Source: Alkalicoccus halolimnae (lineage in GTDB: Bacteria; Bacillota; Bacilli; Bacillales; Salisediminibacteriaceae). From it: 64,000 bases of DNA. The stretch covers positions 2,666,001 through 2,730,000 of the forward strand of contig NZ_CP144914.1 in assembly GCF_008014775.2 (NCBI RefSeq), given 5' to 3'. Shown piece after piece: positions 55,137 to 63,786 of this stretch; the stretch's first letter is position 1, and the number at the start of each line of letters is the position of its first letter. Position numbers and translations under genes: made by a program. The notes under the pieces are model-generated. The model did not search any database, had not been told where the DNA came from, and was given only the letters and a program-made list of their open reading frames with translations.

Positions 55137-56852
55137 TTACGTCGTCGAATCTGAGAGATGTAAAAAGCTCTTCAATTCGGATATCGTCCATGTATTTACA
55201 ACATTATGCCGCTTTAATCCGGCACGGCGGGCCGTTTTTACTCCTGTTATCATATCCTCAAGCATATCATAGTGATGCGCGTCCGTATTAATAGCCACTT
55301 TCACACCGGCCGCCTGTGCTTTTTTCAAATTCTCCGCAGAGAGATCAAGCCGGTTCGGGTTGGCGTTCAATTCAAGAATAGTGTTTGTTTCCGCCGCCGT
55401 TTCTATCAGTTTTTCCATGTTGACGGCATAACCGCTGCGCCTGCCGATAAGCCTTCCTGTCGGATGAGCAATCATATTGACATGAGGATTGCGGCACGCA
55501 TTGATAAGACGCTTCATAATCGTTTCTTCATCCTGCTGAAAAGAGGAGTGAATCGATGCGATAACAAAATCGATCCCTTCCAGTACTTCATCTTCATAGT
55601 CGAGCGTCCCGTCCGGAAGAATATCCATTTCGATACCGGTGAATACGCGGATACCTTTTTCCTTCTGAAGTGTACGTATCTCCTCGTGCTGGCGTTTCAA
55701 ACGCTCAACGGTCAGGCCGTTCGCCACCTTTAAATACTGGGAATGGTCCGTAACCGCCATAAAGGTATACCCTTTGTCTGCACATCGGTCCATCATTTCT
55801 TCCAGGGACTGGGCTCCGTCACTCCACGTCGTATGCATATGAAGGTCGCCGCGGATATCTTCAAAAGAGAGCAGATCCTCAAATGTTTCTTCAAGCTCCC
55901 ATGCTCCTTCTCTTACTTCCGGAGGAATGAAAGGCAGGCCGTAATGAGAGAAAAATTCCGATTCTGAGTTGAAATAAATTTTTTCTCCCGTCTCCTCCAC
56001 TTCCACCCCGTATTCGCTTATTTTTTCTCCTCTTTCTTTCGCCCGCTGCCGCATCAGGACGTTATGATCCTTGGATCCAGTAAAATGGTGCAGGGTGGAG
56101 GCAAAGGAACGGTCTTCGATCAGCCTGAAATCGACGGGGATAATGTCGTCCCCGTATCGAAATTCGAGGGAGATTTTTGTATCCCCGCGGCCAATAACCG
56201 CTTCAATTCCCGAAAAGGCCAGAATACTTTCTTTTACTTCTGCCGGCTTTTCCGTAGCCACGATAAAATCAAGATCCTTCACTGTCTCCCGGCCGCGGCG
56301 AAAACTCCCGGCAAGTTCCCAGCGTTTGATTTCCTTTATATTTTCGAGCTTCTGACCGAGATCTTCCACTGCTGGATAAACAGAGGCCAGCGGCAGTCTT
56401 TCCGGTCGTTTTCCCATATCGTTAACTGCTTCGAGAATTTTATCCTCGGATTTCTTTCCGAAGCCTGAAAGATCCTGAATTTTATGGTCTTCACACGCCT
56501 GTTTCAGTTGTTCTGCATTCGTTACGCCAAGTTCCTTATAAAGCCTGCCGATTTTTTTGCCTCCAAGACCCGGAAGCTTTAGGAGCGGGATGAGCCCTTC
56601 CGGCACTTCCTGCTGAAGCTCTTCCAGAAGCTCTGTCGTTCCGGTTTGGCGAAGGTCTTCTATAATAGCCGCTGTCCCTTTACCGATGCCGGATAATGAA
56701 GCGGGGTCTTCAATTTGTTCCAGACTGCGTTCATCTTTTTCCAGTGCCTGGGCTGCTTTTCTGTATGCAGAAACACGGAAGGCGTTTTCTCCTTTTATTT
56801 CTAAATAAACAGCGATCGTTTCCATCGTCTGCAGTACTTCTTTTTTATTCAT
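55137..56852 (-). CDS. polX: Family X DNA polymerase with PHP exonuclease domain
   Basis: Repair polymerase of 571 residues. Helix-hairpin-helix LSGIGKGTAAIIEDL (about 53-67) and LPGLGGKKIGRLYKELG (about 92-108); nucleotidyl-transferase site LAGSFRRGRETVKDLDF, with the catalytic aspartates in DLD; C-terminal PHP 3'-5' exonuclease DLHMHTTWSDGAQS with metal histidines. AGGAGG precedes the ATG. Order zapA-cvpA-polX-mutS2 matches B. subtilis. Confidence 0.97.
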   Translation of the reverse strand: MNKKEVLQTMETIAVYLEIKGENAFRVSAYRKAAQALEKDERSLEQIEDPASLSGIGKGTAAIIEDLRQTGTTELLEELQQEVPEGLIPLLKLPGLGGKKIGRLYKELGVTNAEQLKQACEDHKIQDLSGFGKKSEDKILEAVNDMGKRPERLPLASVYPAVEDLGQKLENIKEIKRWELAGSFRRGRETVKDLDFIVATEKPAEVKESILAFSGIEAVIGRGDTKISLEFRYGDDIIPVDFRLIEDRSFASTLHHFTGSKDHNVLMRQRAKERGEKISEYGVEVEETGEKIYFNSESEFFSHYGLPFIPPEVREGAWELEETFEDLLSFEDIRGDLHMHTTWSDGAQSLEEMMDRCADKGYTFMAVTDHSQYLKVANGLTVERLKRQHEEIRTLQKEKGIRVFTGIEMDILPDGTLDYEDEVLEGIDFVIASIHSSFQQDEETIMKRLINACRNPHVNMIAHPTGRLIGRRSGYAVNMEKLIETAAETNTILELNANPNRLDLSAENLKKAQAAGVKVAINTDAHHYDMLEDMITGVKTARRAGLKRHNVVNTWTISELKSFLHLSDSTT

Positions 56853-56930
56853 CGGGATCCTCCTCTTTCATTCAGGTGGGTCGTACGTTTATCATTTTCC
56901 CTGCTTGCTGTGTTATCAGCCGGATTTACA

Positions 56931-56993
56931 AAAAAAAGTCCTGTTTTCTATTATGTTTGTCAGCATAAAAGAAAAAAACAGGCTTTTTTTGAC
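56931..56993. terminator. Terminator between cvpA and polX
   Basis: Arms GTCCTGTTTTCTATTATG and CATAAAAG..AAACAGGC pair with a few mismatches; T-runs on both strands. It would stop cvpA transcription, so polX-mutS2 may need its own promoter. Confidence 0.6.
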
Positions 56994-56996
56994 GTG

Positions 56997-57542
56997 CTAT
57001 TCTCTCGTACCTTCTATCCAGAGCTCACGTAATTCATTTGATACGATCGGCGTATAGTTGAATATCCATTGAGCAATCGATGAACTGTGCAGCAGCTGCT
57101 GGACAAATTCAACCTGAATAAGGGCAGCCAGATGAAGAAGAATTGCCATGATAACCAGGCCTTCAATAAATCCAAGCGCGGCACCAAGCCAGCTGTTGAA
57201 CACGTTAAGGATAGGCAGGTTGCCGATGAAATCCAGCATGGAGCCGATAATCTGGGTAATGATTTTGACCACGATAAAAATAAGGACAAAAGCAATTCCA
57301 TTATAATAGACCATTTCGCCTCCGAGCGCGTCATTAAGAAGCGGCCACGGGGATTCTTCCGGGAGCTGTAAAAATGGCACCCAGAGACGGATTAATTCTG
57401 CAAACGCTTCGTAGTAAAGCCAGGCTGCCATAAAAGAAATAATAAGACCGACAATATGTACTGCCTGGAGAACAAAACCGCGGCGAAAGCCCGTCATCAA
57501 ACTAACTATAAGCATTAAAATTAAAAATAAACTCAGTATCAT
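56997..57542 (-). CDS. yshB: CvpA-family membrane protein (YshB-like)
   Basis: CvpA/colicin V production family, 181 residues with four membrane helices (about 1-18, 25-45, 72-95, 112-135). Family motif GFRRGFVLQ near the N-terminus. Two ATGs are possible; the second (57540-57542) has GAGG 7 bases upstream, the first overlaps the zapA TGA as ATGA. Coupled with zapA either way. Confidence 0.9.
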   Translation of the reverse strand: MILSLFLILMLIVSLMTGFRRGFVLQAVHIVGLIISFMAAWLYYEAFAELIRLWVPFLQLPEESPWPLLNDALGGEMVYYNGIAFVLIFIVVKIITQIIGSMLDFIGNLPILNVFNSWLGAALGFIEGLVIMAILLHLAALIQVEFVQQLLHSSSIAQWIFNYTPIVSNELRELWIEGTRE

Positions 57543-57544
57543 CG

Positions 57545-57799
57545 TCATTCCTCTTTCTGGTTTTTTTCCTCCTGCACTTTTTTCTGCAGTGTGAGATAGT
57601 CATTGCTGATATTAAGAGCGGCAAGTACAGCAAGCTGGGAAGAAGAAAGGTACGGATTTCGTGATTTTATTTCACGGATATTTTTATCGACCAGCTCTGC
57701 AGCCTCATGAACGTGACGTTCGCTGTCTTCGCCGACGACTGTATACGTATTTTTAGCTATTGTAACCACTGTGCGGATTTTTCTTCCTTCCCGGCTCAC
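57545..57799 (-). CDS. zapA: Cell division protein ZapA
   Basis: 84-residue FtsZ-ring stabiliser. N-terminal VVTIAKNTYTVVGEDSERHV, then the RxxNPYLSSSQLAVLAALN helix and a C-terminal coiled coil. Start is GTG 57797-57799 behind GGGGGG. Divergent from rnhC across 164 bases. Confidence 0.95.
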   Translation of the reverse strand: MSREGRKIRTVVTIAKNTYTVVGEDSERHVHEAAELVDKNIREIKSRNPYLSSSQLAVLAALNISNDYLTLQKKVQEEKNQKEE

Positions 57800-57963
57800 T
57801 GCAGTCCCCCCTGTCTTCAGTAGAAATACTATATGTAATCATAACATGCGGGGGTCAGGAATAAAATATATTTGCTGTGAACCCGGGACCGCTTTCACCC
57901 CGTGATCCGCCGGACTCTTTCTGGTACAATCAAGCAGTACATATTTATCGACAGGAGGAACTT

Positions 57964-58902
57964 ATGAGCCAGCAGGTAATTAAAGCAGGACCGCAGCAGT
58001 TGGAAAAGATCAAAAACTACTATAAAAAAGGCGCCGTAAGCAAGCTGCCGCCGGGCGCTGTATTTGCGGCAAAAACCGACGGCTGCCACATAACGGCTTA
58101 TAAATCAGGGAAAGTTTTATTCCAGGGAGCTGCCAGTTACCAGGAAGCTTCCCGCTGGGGCGGCACGGGCTCCGGGTCAGGTAAAGGAAAATCGAAGACT
58201 TCCGTGGATCAGCATAAATATGCTCCACCGAAAGACATCAGCCAGTCGCAGCTGATCGGCAGCGATGAAACAGGAACAGGCGATTACTTCGGCCCGATGA
58301 CCGTCGTCGCAGCCCATTTATCCACCGCCCAGCTGCTCGAAGCAGAATCACTCGGTCTCCGGGACTCAAAAACGATTACCGACCCTGATATTAAACGAAT
58401 TGCCCCGAAGCTGTTAAAACTCTGCACGTACAGTTTAACGGTGCTGCGCAACGAAAAATATAATAAACTCCAGGCGGAAGGAATGAATCAGGGGCAGATG
58501 AAAGCGATGCTTCATCATGAAGCAATTAAGAATGTCATCGGGAAACTTCGTGATCAGGGAGATGCTTTTGACGGGGTATTAATCGATCAGTTCGTCAAAC
58601 CGGAAAGCTATTTTGCCTACCTCGCCAAGAGCGGTAAAAAATGGCCGTCCGAGATTCCTATTTACTTTGCTACGAAAGCAGAAAGTCTGCACCCTTCTGT
58701 AGCCGCCGGCTCCATTCTCGCCCGCTACGCCTTTCTTCAGGAAATGGATAAGTTAAGTGCATCCCTTGGCGTTCCTATTCCAAAAGGTGCCGGTCCGCGA
58801 GTCGATGAAGCGGCCGGGGAAATTTACCGCAGCCACGGCAGAGAAGCCCTTTACCGTTCCGTAAAATGGCACTTCTCCAACACGCAGCGGGCTGCGAAGT
58901 AG
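57964..58902 (+). CDS. rnhC: Ribonuclease HIII
   Basis: Cleaves RNA in RNA-DNA hybrids. N-terminal TBP-like substrate-binding domain (about 1-85), linker rich in G/S/K, then the catalytic domain with IGSDETGTGDYFGP (DE of the DEDE set), VLIDQFVKPE and KAESLHPSVAAGSILAR. 312 residues from ATG 57964 behind AGGAGGA; the frame is open upstream but not family-like. A possible -10 TACAAT lies at 57925-57930. Confidence 0.97.
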   Translation: MSQQVIKAGPQQLEKIKNYYKKGAVSKLPPGAVFAAKTDGCHITAYKSGKVLFQGAASYQEASRWGGTGSGSGKGKSKTSVDQHKYAPPKDISQSQLIGSDETGTGDYFGPMTVVAAHLSTAQLLEAESLGLRDSKTITDPDIKRIAPKLLKLCTYSLTVLRNEKYNKLQAEGMNQGQMKAMLHHEAIKNVIGKLRDQGDAFDGVLIDQFVKPESYFAYLAKSGKKWPSEIPIYFATKAESLHPSVAAGSILARYAFLQEMDKLSASLGVPIPKGAGPRVDEAAGEIYRSHGREALYRSVKWHFSNTQRAAK

Positions 58903-58947
58903 AAGTGATTAAAGTTTTTAAAGGCAGACCTACGTGATTTTCGGTTA

Positions 58948-59002
58948 AGCCGAAGAGGATCTGAGTGAGCAGAAATCTGTTCACTCAACCCCTATTCGGG
59001 CT
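58948..59002 (+). other. Stable hairpin downstream of rnhC
   Basis: Perfect 11-pair stem TGAGTGAGCAG / CTGTTCACTCA (58962-58972, 58977-58987) within an outer, looser pairing of AGCCGAA with TTCGGGCT. No T-run follows, so it is not a typical terminator. Confidence 0.5.
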
Positions 59003-59129
59003 CTCCTACTCAGGTCAGCCACTTATCGTGTACTGTTCCTAAAAAGTATCTATTTATTTAGTCGAATCAATTTTAAAATATAAAATCATTAGCGTAAAGT
59101 ACGAATGAGGTATAGGATCTCCGCTGCAG

Positions 59130-59250
59130 ACTGACCGGGAGATGGATATCTCCACCAAAGTCCATATAGGAAATCAGCGGAGGCAGGCCCCGCGCCTCAG
59201 TGGAAACGAAAGCGTACGCTTATCGCTTCTATACTCTATTTTCAAGGTAT
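59130..59250 (+). repeat. Decayed R1 repeat (copy k)
   Basis: Only pieces remain: AATCAGC, GCGCCTCAGTGGAAACGAAA and the R1 tail CTATTTTCAAGGTA, after which copy C of the inverted-repeat element begins. Confidence 0.5.
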
Positions 59251-59560
59251 ATAAATTGAACTTACTATTTATATAGAAAAATAAATGACCGTGAGAGCGG
59301 TTTTCTTCATCGAAAAAAAGAAAGGTGTTATCATTTTTGACGGCAGACTGTTCTTACAGGAAGAACAGAAAAGCAGAACAGGCCGCTGGAGTGGACGTGG
59401 GGCGGCTCCAGGGCGAATAAGGCCGAGTCGAAGATCCATCCCGCACGACCGCAGGGAGGACGGGATTAGCTGAGACCGGCCCGCCCGGAAAGCGTCCCCA
59501 TGGAAACGAAAGCGGCCGGTTACAGAAGCGGAAACGAATTATGAAGTTCATCTTATAAAG
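59249..59560 (+). mobile_element. MITE-like element with terminal inverted repeats carrying an R1 repeat (copy C)
   Basis: Left TTGAACTTACTATTTATA (from 59256); right GAATTATGAAGTTCAT (to about 59551), slightly decayed. Internal sequence matches copies A and B; the R1 core at about 59388-59516 has central hairpin ATCCCG / CGGGAT (59438-59443, 59461-59466). It sits at the end of an older R1 tail. Confidence 0.65.
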
Positions 59561-59581
59561 ATCAAAAATATGCTGAACGGC

Positions 59582-59624
59582 AAAAGGCCTTCATGACAGT
59601 ATCCGTCACGAAGGCCTTTTTTGC
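59582..59624. terminator. Terminator after pheT (bidirectional)
   Basis: AAAAGGCCTTCATGAC / GTCACGAAGGCCTTTTTT stem; TTTTTT on plus, TTTTG on minus. Confidence 0.85.
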
Positions 59625-59680
59625 ACTATGCCGTTTGTTCTTTATAAACAGGATTTTTCGAACAGCCGCTGGATTATCAG

Positions 59681-62095
59681 CTACGCCCGAAGAACAGCCC
59701 CTGTTTTTTCTTCCAGTGCATCGAGCACCTTTTGATGAACTACGGCTACTTCTTCTTCTGTCAGTGTTTTTTCAGGATCCAGGTAGCGAAGAGAAAAAGC
59801 CAGTGACTTCTTGCCCGGAAGCACGTTTTCTCCTTCATACAGATCAAACAGCTTCGTACGTACGAGAAGTCTTCCTCCGGTTTCCTTAATAACTTCCTCC
59901 AGCTTCGAAGCACTCACTTCCTGATCGACAACGAGCGCAATGTCACGGTCAACAGCCGGATAGCGCGGAATAGGCTGATAGCGTACTACCTCTTCCTTCC
60001 TGTCAAGAAGCGGCATGAGGTTCAGTTCGAAAACAAACGTTTTCGGCAGAGACCACTGCTTTGCTGTATGCGGATGCAGCTGTCCGATATAACCAATGGT
60101 TTCCCCTTGAATAATAACCGCAGCAGTTCTTCCCGGATGAAGTCCCGGTTTTTCTGCCTTAACAAACGCAGCTTCGACATTCAGCTCGGCAAGCAGACCT
60201 TCCACTACTCCTTTAGCTACGAAAAAGTCGGAAGCTTTTTTCTCACCCTGCCAGGCATGCTCTTCCCAGAGACCCATAAAAACGCCGGCAGCATGCGTTT
60301 TTTCCTGCGGCTGAACCGTTACTTCCTGTTCTTCCGTATGAAAGACAGAACCGATTTCATAAAGGGAAACGTTATAGAGGCTTCGGTTTTTATTATGGCT
60401 CAGCGCATCAAGAAGATGGGGAAGCAGCGTCGTACGTAAGCTGCTGCGGTCCTCACTCATCGGAAGCGACACATCCACCCTCCGGGAACCTTCTTCAGAG
60501 AAAGCTGCTTCTTTTTCTTTTGTCGTCAGAGAATAGCTGACTGCTTCGTGAAGACCAGCGGACTCGAGAAAACGGCGGATTTTTCGTTTTTTCTTCTGTT
60601 CTTCGGAAAGTCCCCCCTGTGTAGACGGAGTATTCGGCAGCGTAACCGGAATATTCGCATACCCATAAAGGCGGGCGACTTCTTCAACGATGTCCGCTTC
60701 AATTTTAATGTCCTGGCGGCGTGTCGGAACTTTCACCGTAAACGTTCCGTCCTTTTCTTTTGCAGAAAACTGCAGCCTGTTAAAAATGGCCGTAACATCT
60801 TCTGTGGAAAGAGACGTGCCGAGGGAGCGGTTGATCCGGTCTAAAGAAATGTCTATTTCTTTTTCACTGCGATCCAGCTCATCGTATGCGACTGTATAAG
60901 AAAGTACTTCTCCTCCTGCCAGCTGCTGAATTAAGGAAGCTGCTCTTTTCCCGGCTTCTTCTACGCCATTTGGATCGACGCCTTTCTCAAAACGTATACT
61001 GGAATCGCTGCGGATACCAAGTTCACGCTGGGCCTGACGGACGACAGCCGGATCAAAATAGGCGGCTTCAAGGAGAAGATTGACACTGTTTTCTTCCACT
61101 TCCGATGTTCCTCCGCCCATCACCCCTGCGAGAGCGACCGGCTCCTGACCGTTCGTAATGACGAGGTGGCTGTTTGACAACGTTCGTTCTGCTCCGTCCA
61201 GCGTCACCATTTTCTCGCCGTCTGCCGCTCGTCTAACTCGTACTTCCTTAGAACCGAATCGATCATAGTCGAATGAGTGAAGCGGCTGTCCGTATTCAAG
61301 CAGCACATAGTTTGTAATATCGACGACGTTATTAAGAGGCCTGATCCCGGAAGCCATCAGTGCTGTCTGCAGCCATAGAGGCGACTCTCCGATGTTGACG
61401 CCGCGGATCACGGTAGCACCATAGTAAGGATTAACATCTGCAGCATCTACGTTTACTTCGATATAATCAGTGGCTTTTTCCTTTACCGGTACGACGGCCG
61501 GTTCCGGAGCGTGCACTTCCCGGCCAAGAACGGCTGCAATTTCGTAAGCAGCTCCGAGCACGCTCAGACAATCCGAACGATTCGGCGTGAGATCGAGTTC
61601 CAGCACGGTATCCAGAAGTCCAAGCGGTTCTTTTGCGTCCATTCCAGGAACCATTTCTTCCGGAAAAACAAAGATGCCTTCGCTGTATTTTTTAGGTACG
61701 ACTTTCCCTTCGAAACCTAGTTCCTGAAGGGAGCAGATCATCCCTTCCGATGTCTGTCCGCGCAGTTTTGCCTGCTTAATTTTCATGCCGCCCGGCAGTC
61801 TTCCTCCGACTCGTGCTACTGCCACAAACTGGCCTTCAGTAACATTTTTAGCGCCGCAGACGATCTGAACAGGCTTGTCTTCTCCAACATCGACGTGACA
61901 GATCTTAAGTTTATCGGCGTCAGGGTGTGGAACACATTCCAGCACTTTCCCGACAGTGAGCATTTCAACATCTTCCCCGAGATGTTTTACCGCATCCACT
62001 TCCACTCCGTGAAGCGTCAGTTTTTCTGCGACTTCCTCCGGGCTTAAATCTGCTATATCTACATATTCATTCAGCCATTGATAAGAAATTAACAA
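59681..62095 (-). CDS. pheT: Phenylalanyl-tRNA synthetase beta subunit, TTG start
   Basis: Large subunit of the alpha2-beta2 enzyme. N-terminal tRNA-binding OB domain (about 40-150; CPHPDADKLKICHVDVG), B3/B4 editing domain, B5 domain, catalytic-like core, and C-terminal anticodon-binding FDX-ACB domain (RYPAVDRDIALVVDQEV onwards). 804 residues. The first codon is TTG (62093-62095), placed behind AAGGAGG; no ATG is near. It follows pheS by 55 bases. Confidence 0.97.
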   Translation of the reverse strand: MLISYQWLNEYVDIADLSPEEVAEKLTLHGVEVDAVKHLGEDVEMLTVGKVLECVPHPDADKLKICHVDVGEDKPVQIVCGAKNVTEGQFVAVARVGGRLPGGMKIKQAKLRGQTSEGMICSLQELGFEGKVVPKKYSEGIFVFPEEMVPGMDAKEPLGLLDTVLELDLTPNRSDCLSVLGAAYEIAAVLGREVHAPEPAVVPVKEKATDYIEVNVDAADVNPYYGATVIRGVNIGESPLWLQTALMASGIRPLNNVVDITNYVLLEYGQPLHSFDYDRFGSKEVRVRRAADGEKMVTLDGAERTLSNSHLVITNGQEPVALAGVMGGGTSEVEENSVNLLLEAAYFDPAVVRQAQRELGIRSDSSIRFEKGVDPNGVEEAGKRAASLIQQLAGGEVLSYTVAYDELDRSEKEIDISLDRINRSLGTSLSTEDVTAIFNRLQFSAKEKDGTFTVKVPTRRQDIKIEADIVEEVARLYGYANIPVTLPNTPSTQGGLSEEQKKKRKIRRFLESAGLHEAVSYSLTTKEKEAAFSEEGSRRVDVSLPMSEDRSSLRTTLLPHLLDALSHNKNRSLYNVSLYEIGSVFHTEEQEVTVQPQEKTHAAGVFMGLWEEHAWQGEKKASDFFVAKGVVEGLLAELNVEAAFVKAEKPGLHPGRTAAVIIQGETIGYIGQLHPHTAKQWSLPKTFVFELNLMPLLDRKEEVVRYQPIPRYPAVDRDIALVVDQEVSASKLEEVIKETGGRLLVRTKLFDLYEGENVLPGKKSLAFSLRYLDPEKTLTEEEVAVVHQKVLDALEEKTGAVLRA

Positions 62096-62150
62096 AACTA
62101 GGTCCTCCTTTTTCTAATTACGTTCTGCTGTTAAAGTATGGATTCGATAA

Positions 62151-63185
62151 TTATTCGCGGGCAAACTGCTCAAGAAAACGGGTATCATTCGTATAAAAAT
62201 GACGAATATCGTCTATCCCGTATTTCAGCATCGCAAATCGTTCCACACCCATTCCGAACGCAAAGCCCGAGTATTTCTCCGGATCAAATCCGCCCATCTC
62301 CAATACATTCGGGTGTACCATTCCTGCACCAAGAACTTCAATCCAGCCCGACCCTTTACACGTGCGGCAGCCTCTGCCTCCACACATAGCACAGGAAATA
62401 TCCAGTTCGGCAGACGGTTCGGTGAATGGAAAGAAGCTTGGACGAAGACGGATGTCCCGGTCTTCCCCAAAATAGCTTTTCACGAATGCTTCAAAAATAC
62501 CTTTCAAGTCGCTCATACGGATTCCCTCATCCACGACCAGACCTTCAATCTGCATAAATTGATGGGAATGAGTCGCGTCGTCCTCATCACGCCGGTAAAC
62601 TTTTCCGGGGCAGACGATTTTCACCGGCCCGCGCCCTTCGTGTTTTTCCATCGTACGAGTCTGCACCGGTGACGTCTGCGTGCGAAGAAGCAGATCCGGG
62701 GTAATAAAGAATGTATCCTGCATATCCCGCGCCGGGTGATGCTTCGGCAGATTCAATGATTCAAAATTATAGTAGTCGGTTTCCACTTCCGGTCCTTCCG
62801 CTACCTGAAAGCCCATGCCGATAAAGACATCTTCAATCCGCTCCACAACGGACGTGAGCGGGTGACGGCTGCCTTTTGATACCGGTCTTCCGGGAAGGGA
62901 AACATCGATGCTTTCCTGCTTCAGCTGTTCCAGTACCTGCGCTTCTTCCAGAGTTTTTTCTTTTTCTTCGATCAGTGCCTGCACAGATTCACGGACTTCG
63001 TTTGCTTTCTGTCCGACAACCGGCCGTTCTTCTGTGGAAAGCCTGCCCATGCTCTTCATTACTTCTGTAATCGGTCCTTTTTTTCCAAGATAGGCTACGC
63101 GCACCTCCTGCAGTTCCTTGAGCGTTTCCGCCTGGGCTGTTCTCGTTACTGCTTCGTCATGTAATTCCTGCAATCGCTCCAACAT
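62151..63185 (-). CDS. pheS: Phenylalanyl-tRNA synthetase alpha subunit
   Basis: Catalytic class II subunit. N-terminal coiled coil (1-85), motif 2 [21 protein letters not shown], motif 3 [18 protein letters not shown] cysteine set [12 protein letters not shown] (about 271-282) is usual for bacillar PheS. 344 residues. AAGGAGG precedes the ATG. T-box control upstream. Confidence 0.98.
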   Translation of the reverse strand: MLERLQELHDEAVTRTAQAETLKELQEVRVAYLGKKGPITEVMKSMGRLSTEERPVVGQKANEVRESVQALIEEKEKTLEEAQVLEQLKQESIDVSLPGRPVSKGSRHPLTSVVERIEDVFIGMGFQVAEGPEVETDYYNFESLNLPKHHPARDMQDTFFITPDLLLRTQTSPVQTRTMEKHEGRGPVKIVCPGKVYRRDEDDATHSHQFMQIEGLVVDEGIRMSDLKGIFEAFVKSYFGEDRDIRLRPSFFPFTEPSAELDISCAMCGGRGCRTCKGSGWIEVLGAGMVHPNVLEMGGFDPEKYSGFAFGMGVERFAMLKYGIDDIRHFYTNDTRFLEQFARE

Positions 63186-63209
63186 GCTTTTCTGCCTCCT
63201 TTATTCATC

Positions 63210-63470
63210 AAAAAAAGCCTTTCTTCCCTGTACAAAAGGGACGAAAAGCTTCGCGGTACCACCCTTATTAACGGGAAAATATCCCGTTCACTTCATTGGT
63301 TGTAAAGGATAACGGACCTTTTCCCGGGTATAGCTGCGTTTCAGTAGCTCATACCGGCTCCAGAGTGAATTCAGCGCATCTTTTAAGCTGTGCTTACAGT
63401 CCGGGACACAGCCTCCCTGATAAAAGATAATACCGCCTACTATGTTCTTTCTTCGCCTTTGTATTCATAT
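63210..63470 (-). promoter_or_regulatory. T-box leader of pheST (tRNA-Phe sensing)
   Basis: T-box core AAGGGTGGTACCGCG (about 63252-63266 on the minus strand), terminator arms AGCTTTTCGTCCC / AGGGAAGAAAGGCT with a T-run at 63210-63216. Specifier loop GCTGAA-TTC-ACTCTGGAG gives UUC (plus-strand 63367-63369), a phenylalanine codon. Confidence 0.95.
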
Positions 63471-63476
63471 GCAGAT

Positions 63477-63505
63477 ATTATATAAGGTTTCCCCTGGTAT
63501 TTCAA
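63477..63505 (-). promoter_or_regulatory. Sigma-A promoter of pheST
   Basis: -35 TTGAAA (63500-63505), 17-base spacer, perfect -10 TATAAT (63477-63482) on the minus strand. Confidence 0.82.
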
Positions 63506-63537
63506 ATTATTTTTCAGACTACCTTAAAAATAGGTTC

Positions 63538-63760
63538 TGTTAAAGCTCCGTGTTGTTTTCGGAGTGCCTGCGGCTCCTCCGCCTGCCACGGAGAAAGCCT
63601 TCAGCTCTCCTTCCCTGTCGTACGGGAGGACCTTCCCGCTTTGTTTCCGCAGGCGTCTCTGCCCTGGCACTGGTTTCTACCTTGGTATCTTCTTGATTCA
63701 ACGAGCAGGCTTGCTGTATTGGAAATTACAACGAAGCGGAGTTTTCTGTATTTATCAACA
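63538..63760 (+). repeat. R2-type composite repeat, short form
   Basis: CTGTTAAAGCTCCGTGTT, GGGAGGACCTTCCCGCTTT, TATCTTCTTGATT, then AACGAAGCGGAGTTTTCTG and ATTTATCAACA. Collinear with the copy at 21.87-22.19 kb except for a missing inner block of about 100 bp. Fills the gap between the pheST promoter and the methyltransferase gene. Confidence 0.7.
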
Positions 63761-63786
63761 TCAGGCTTTGCAGGCCAGCTTTTACT

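Noticed and set aside
58903..58984. Minus-strand frame beyond rnhC end
   Set aside because: Antisense to the rnhC 3' end and a hairpin; no start signal or family features.
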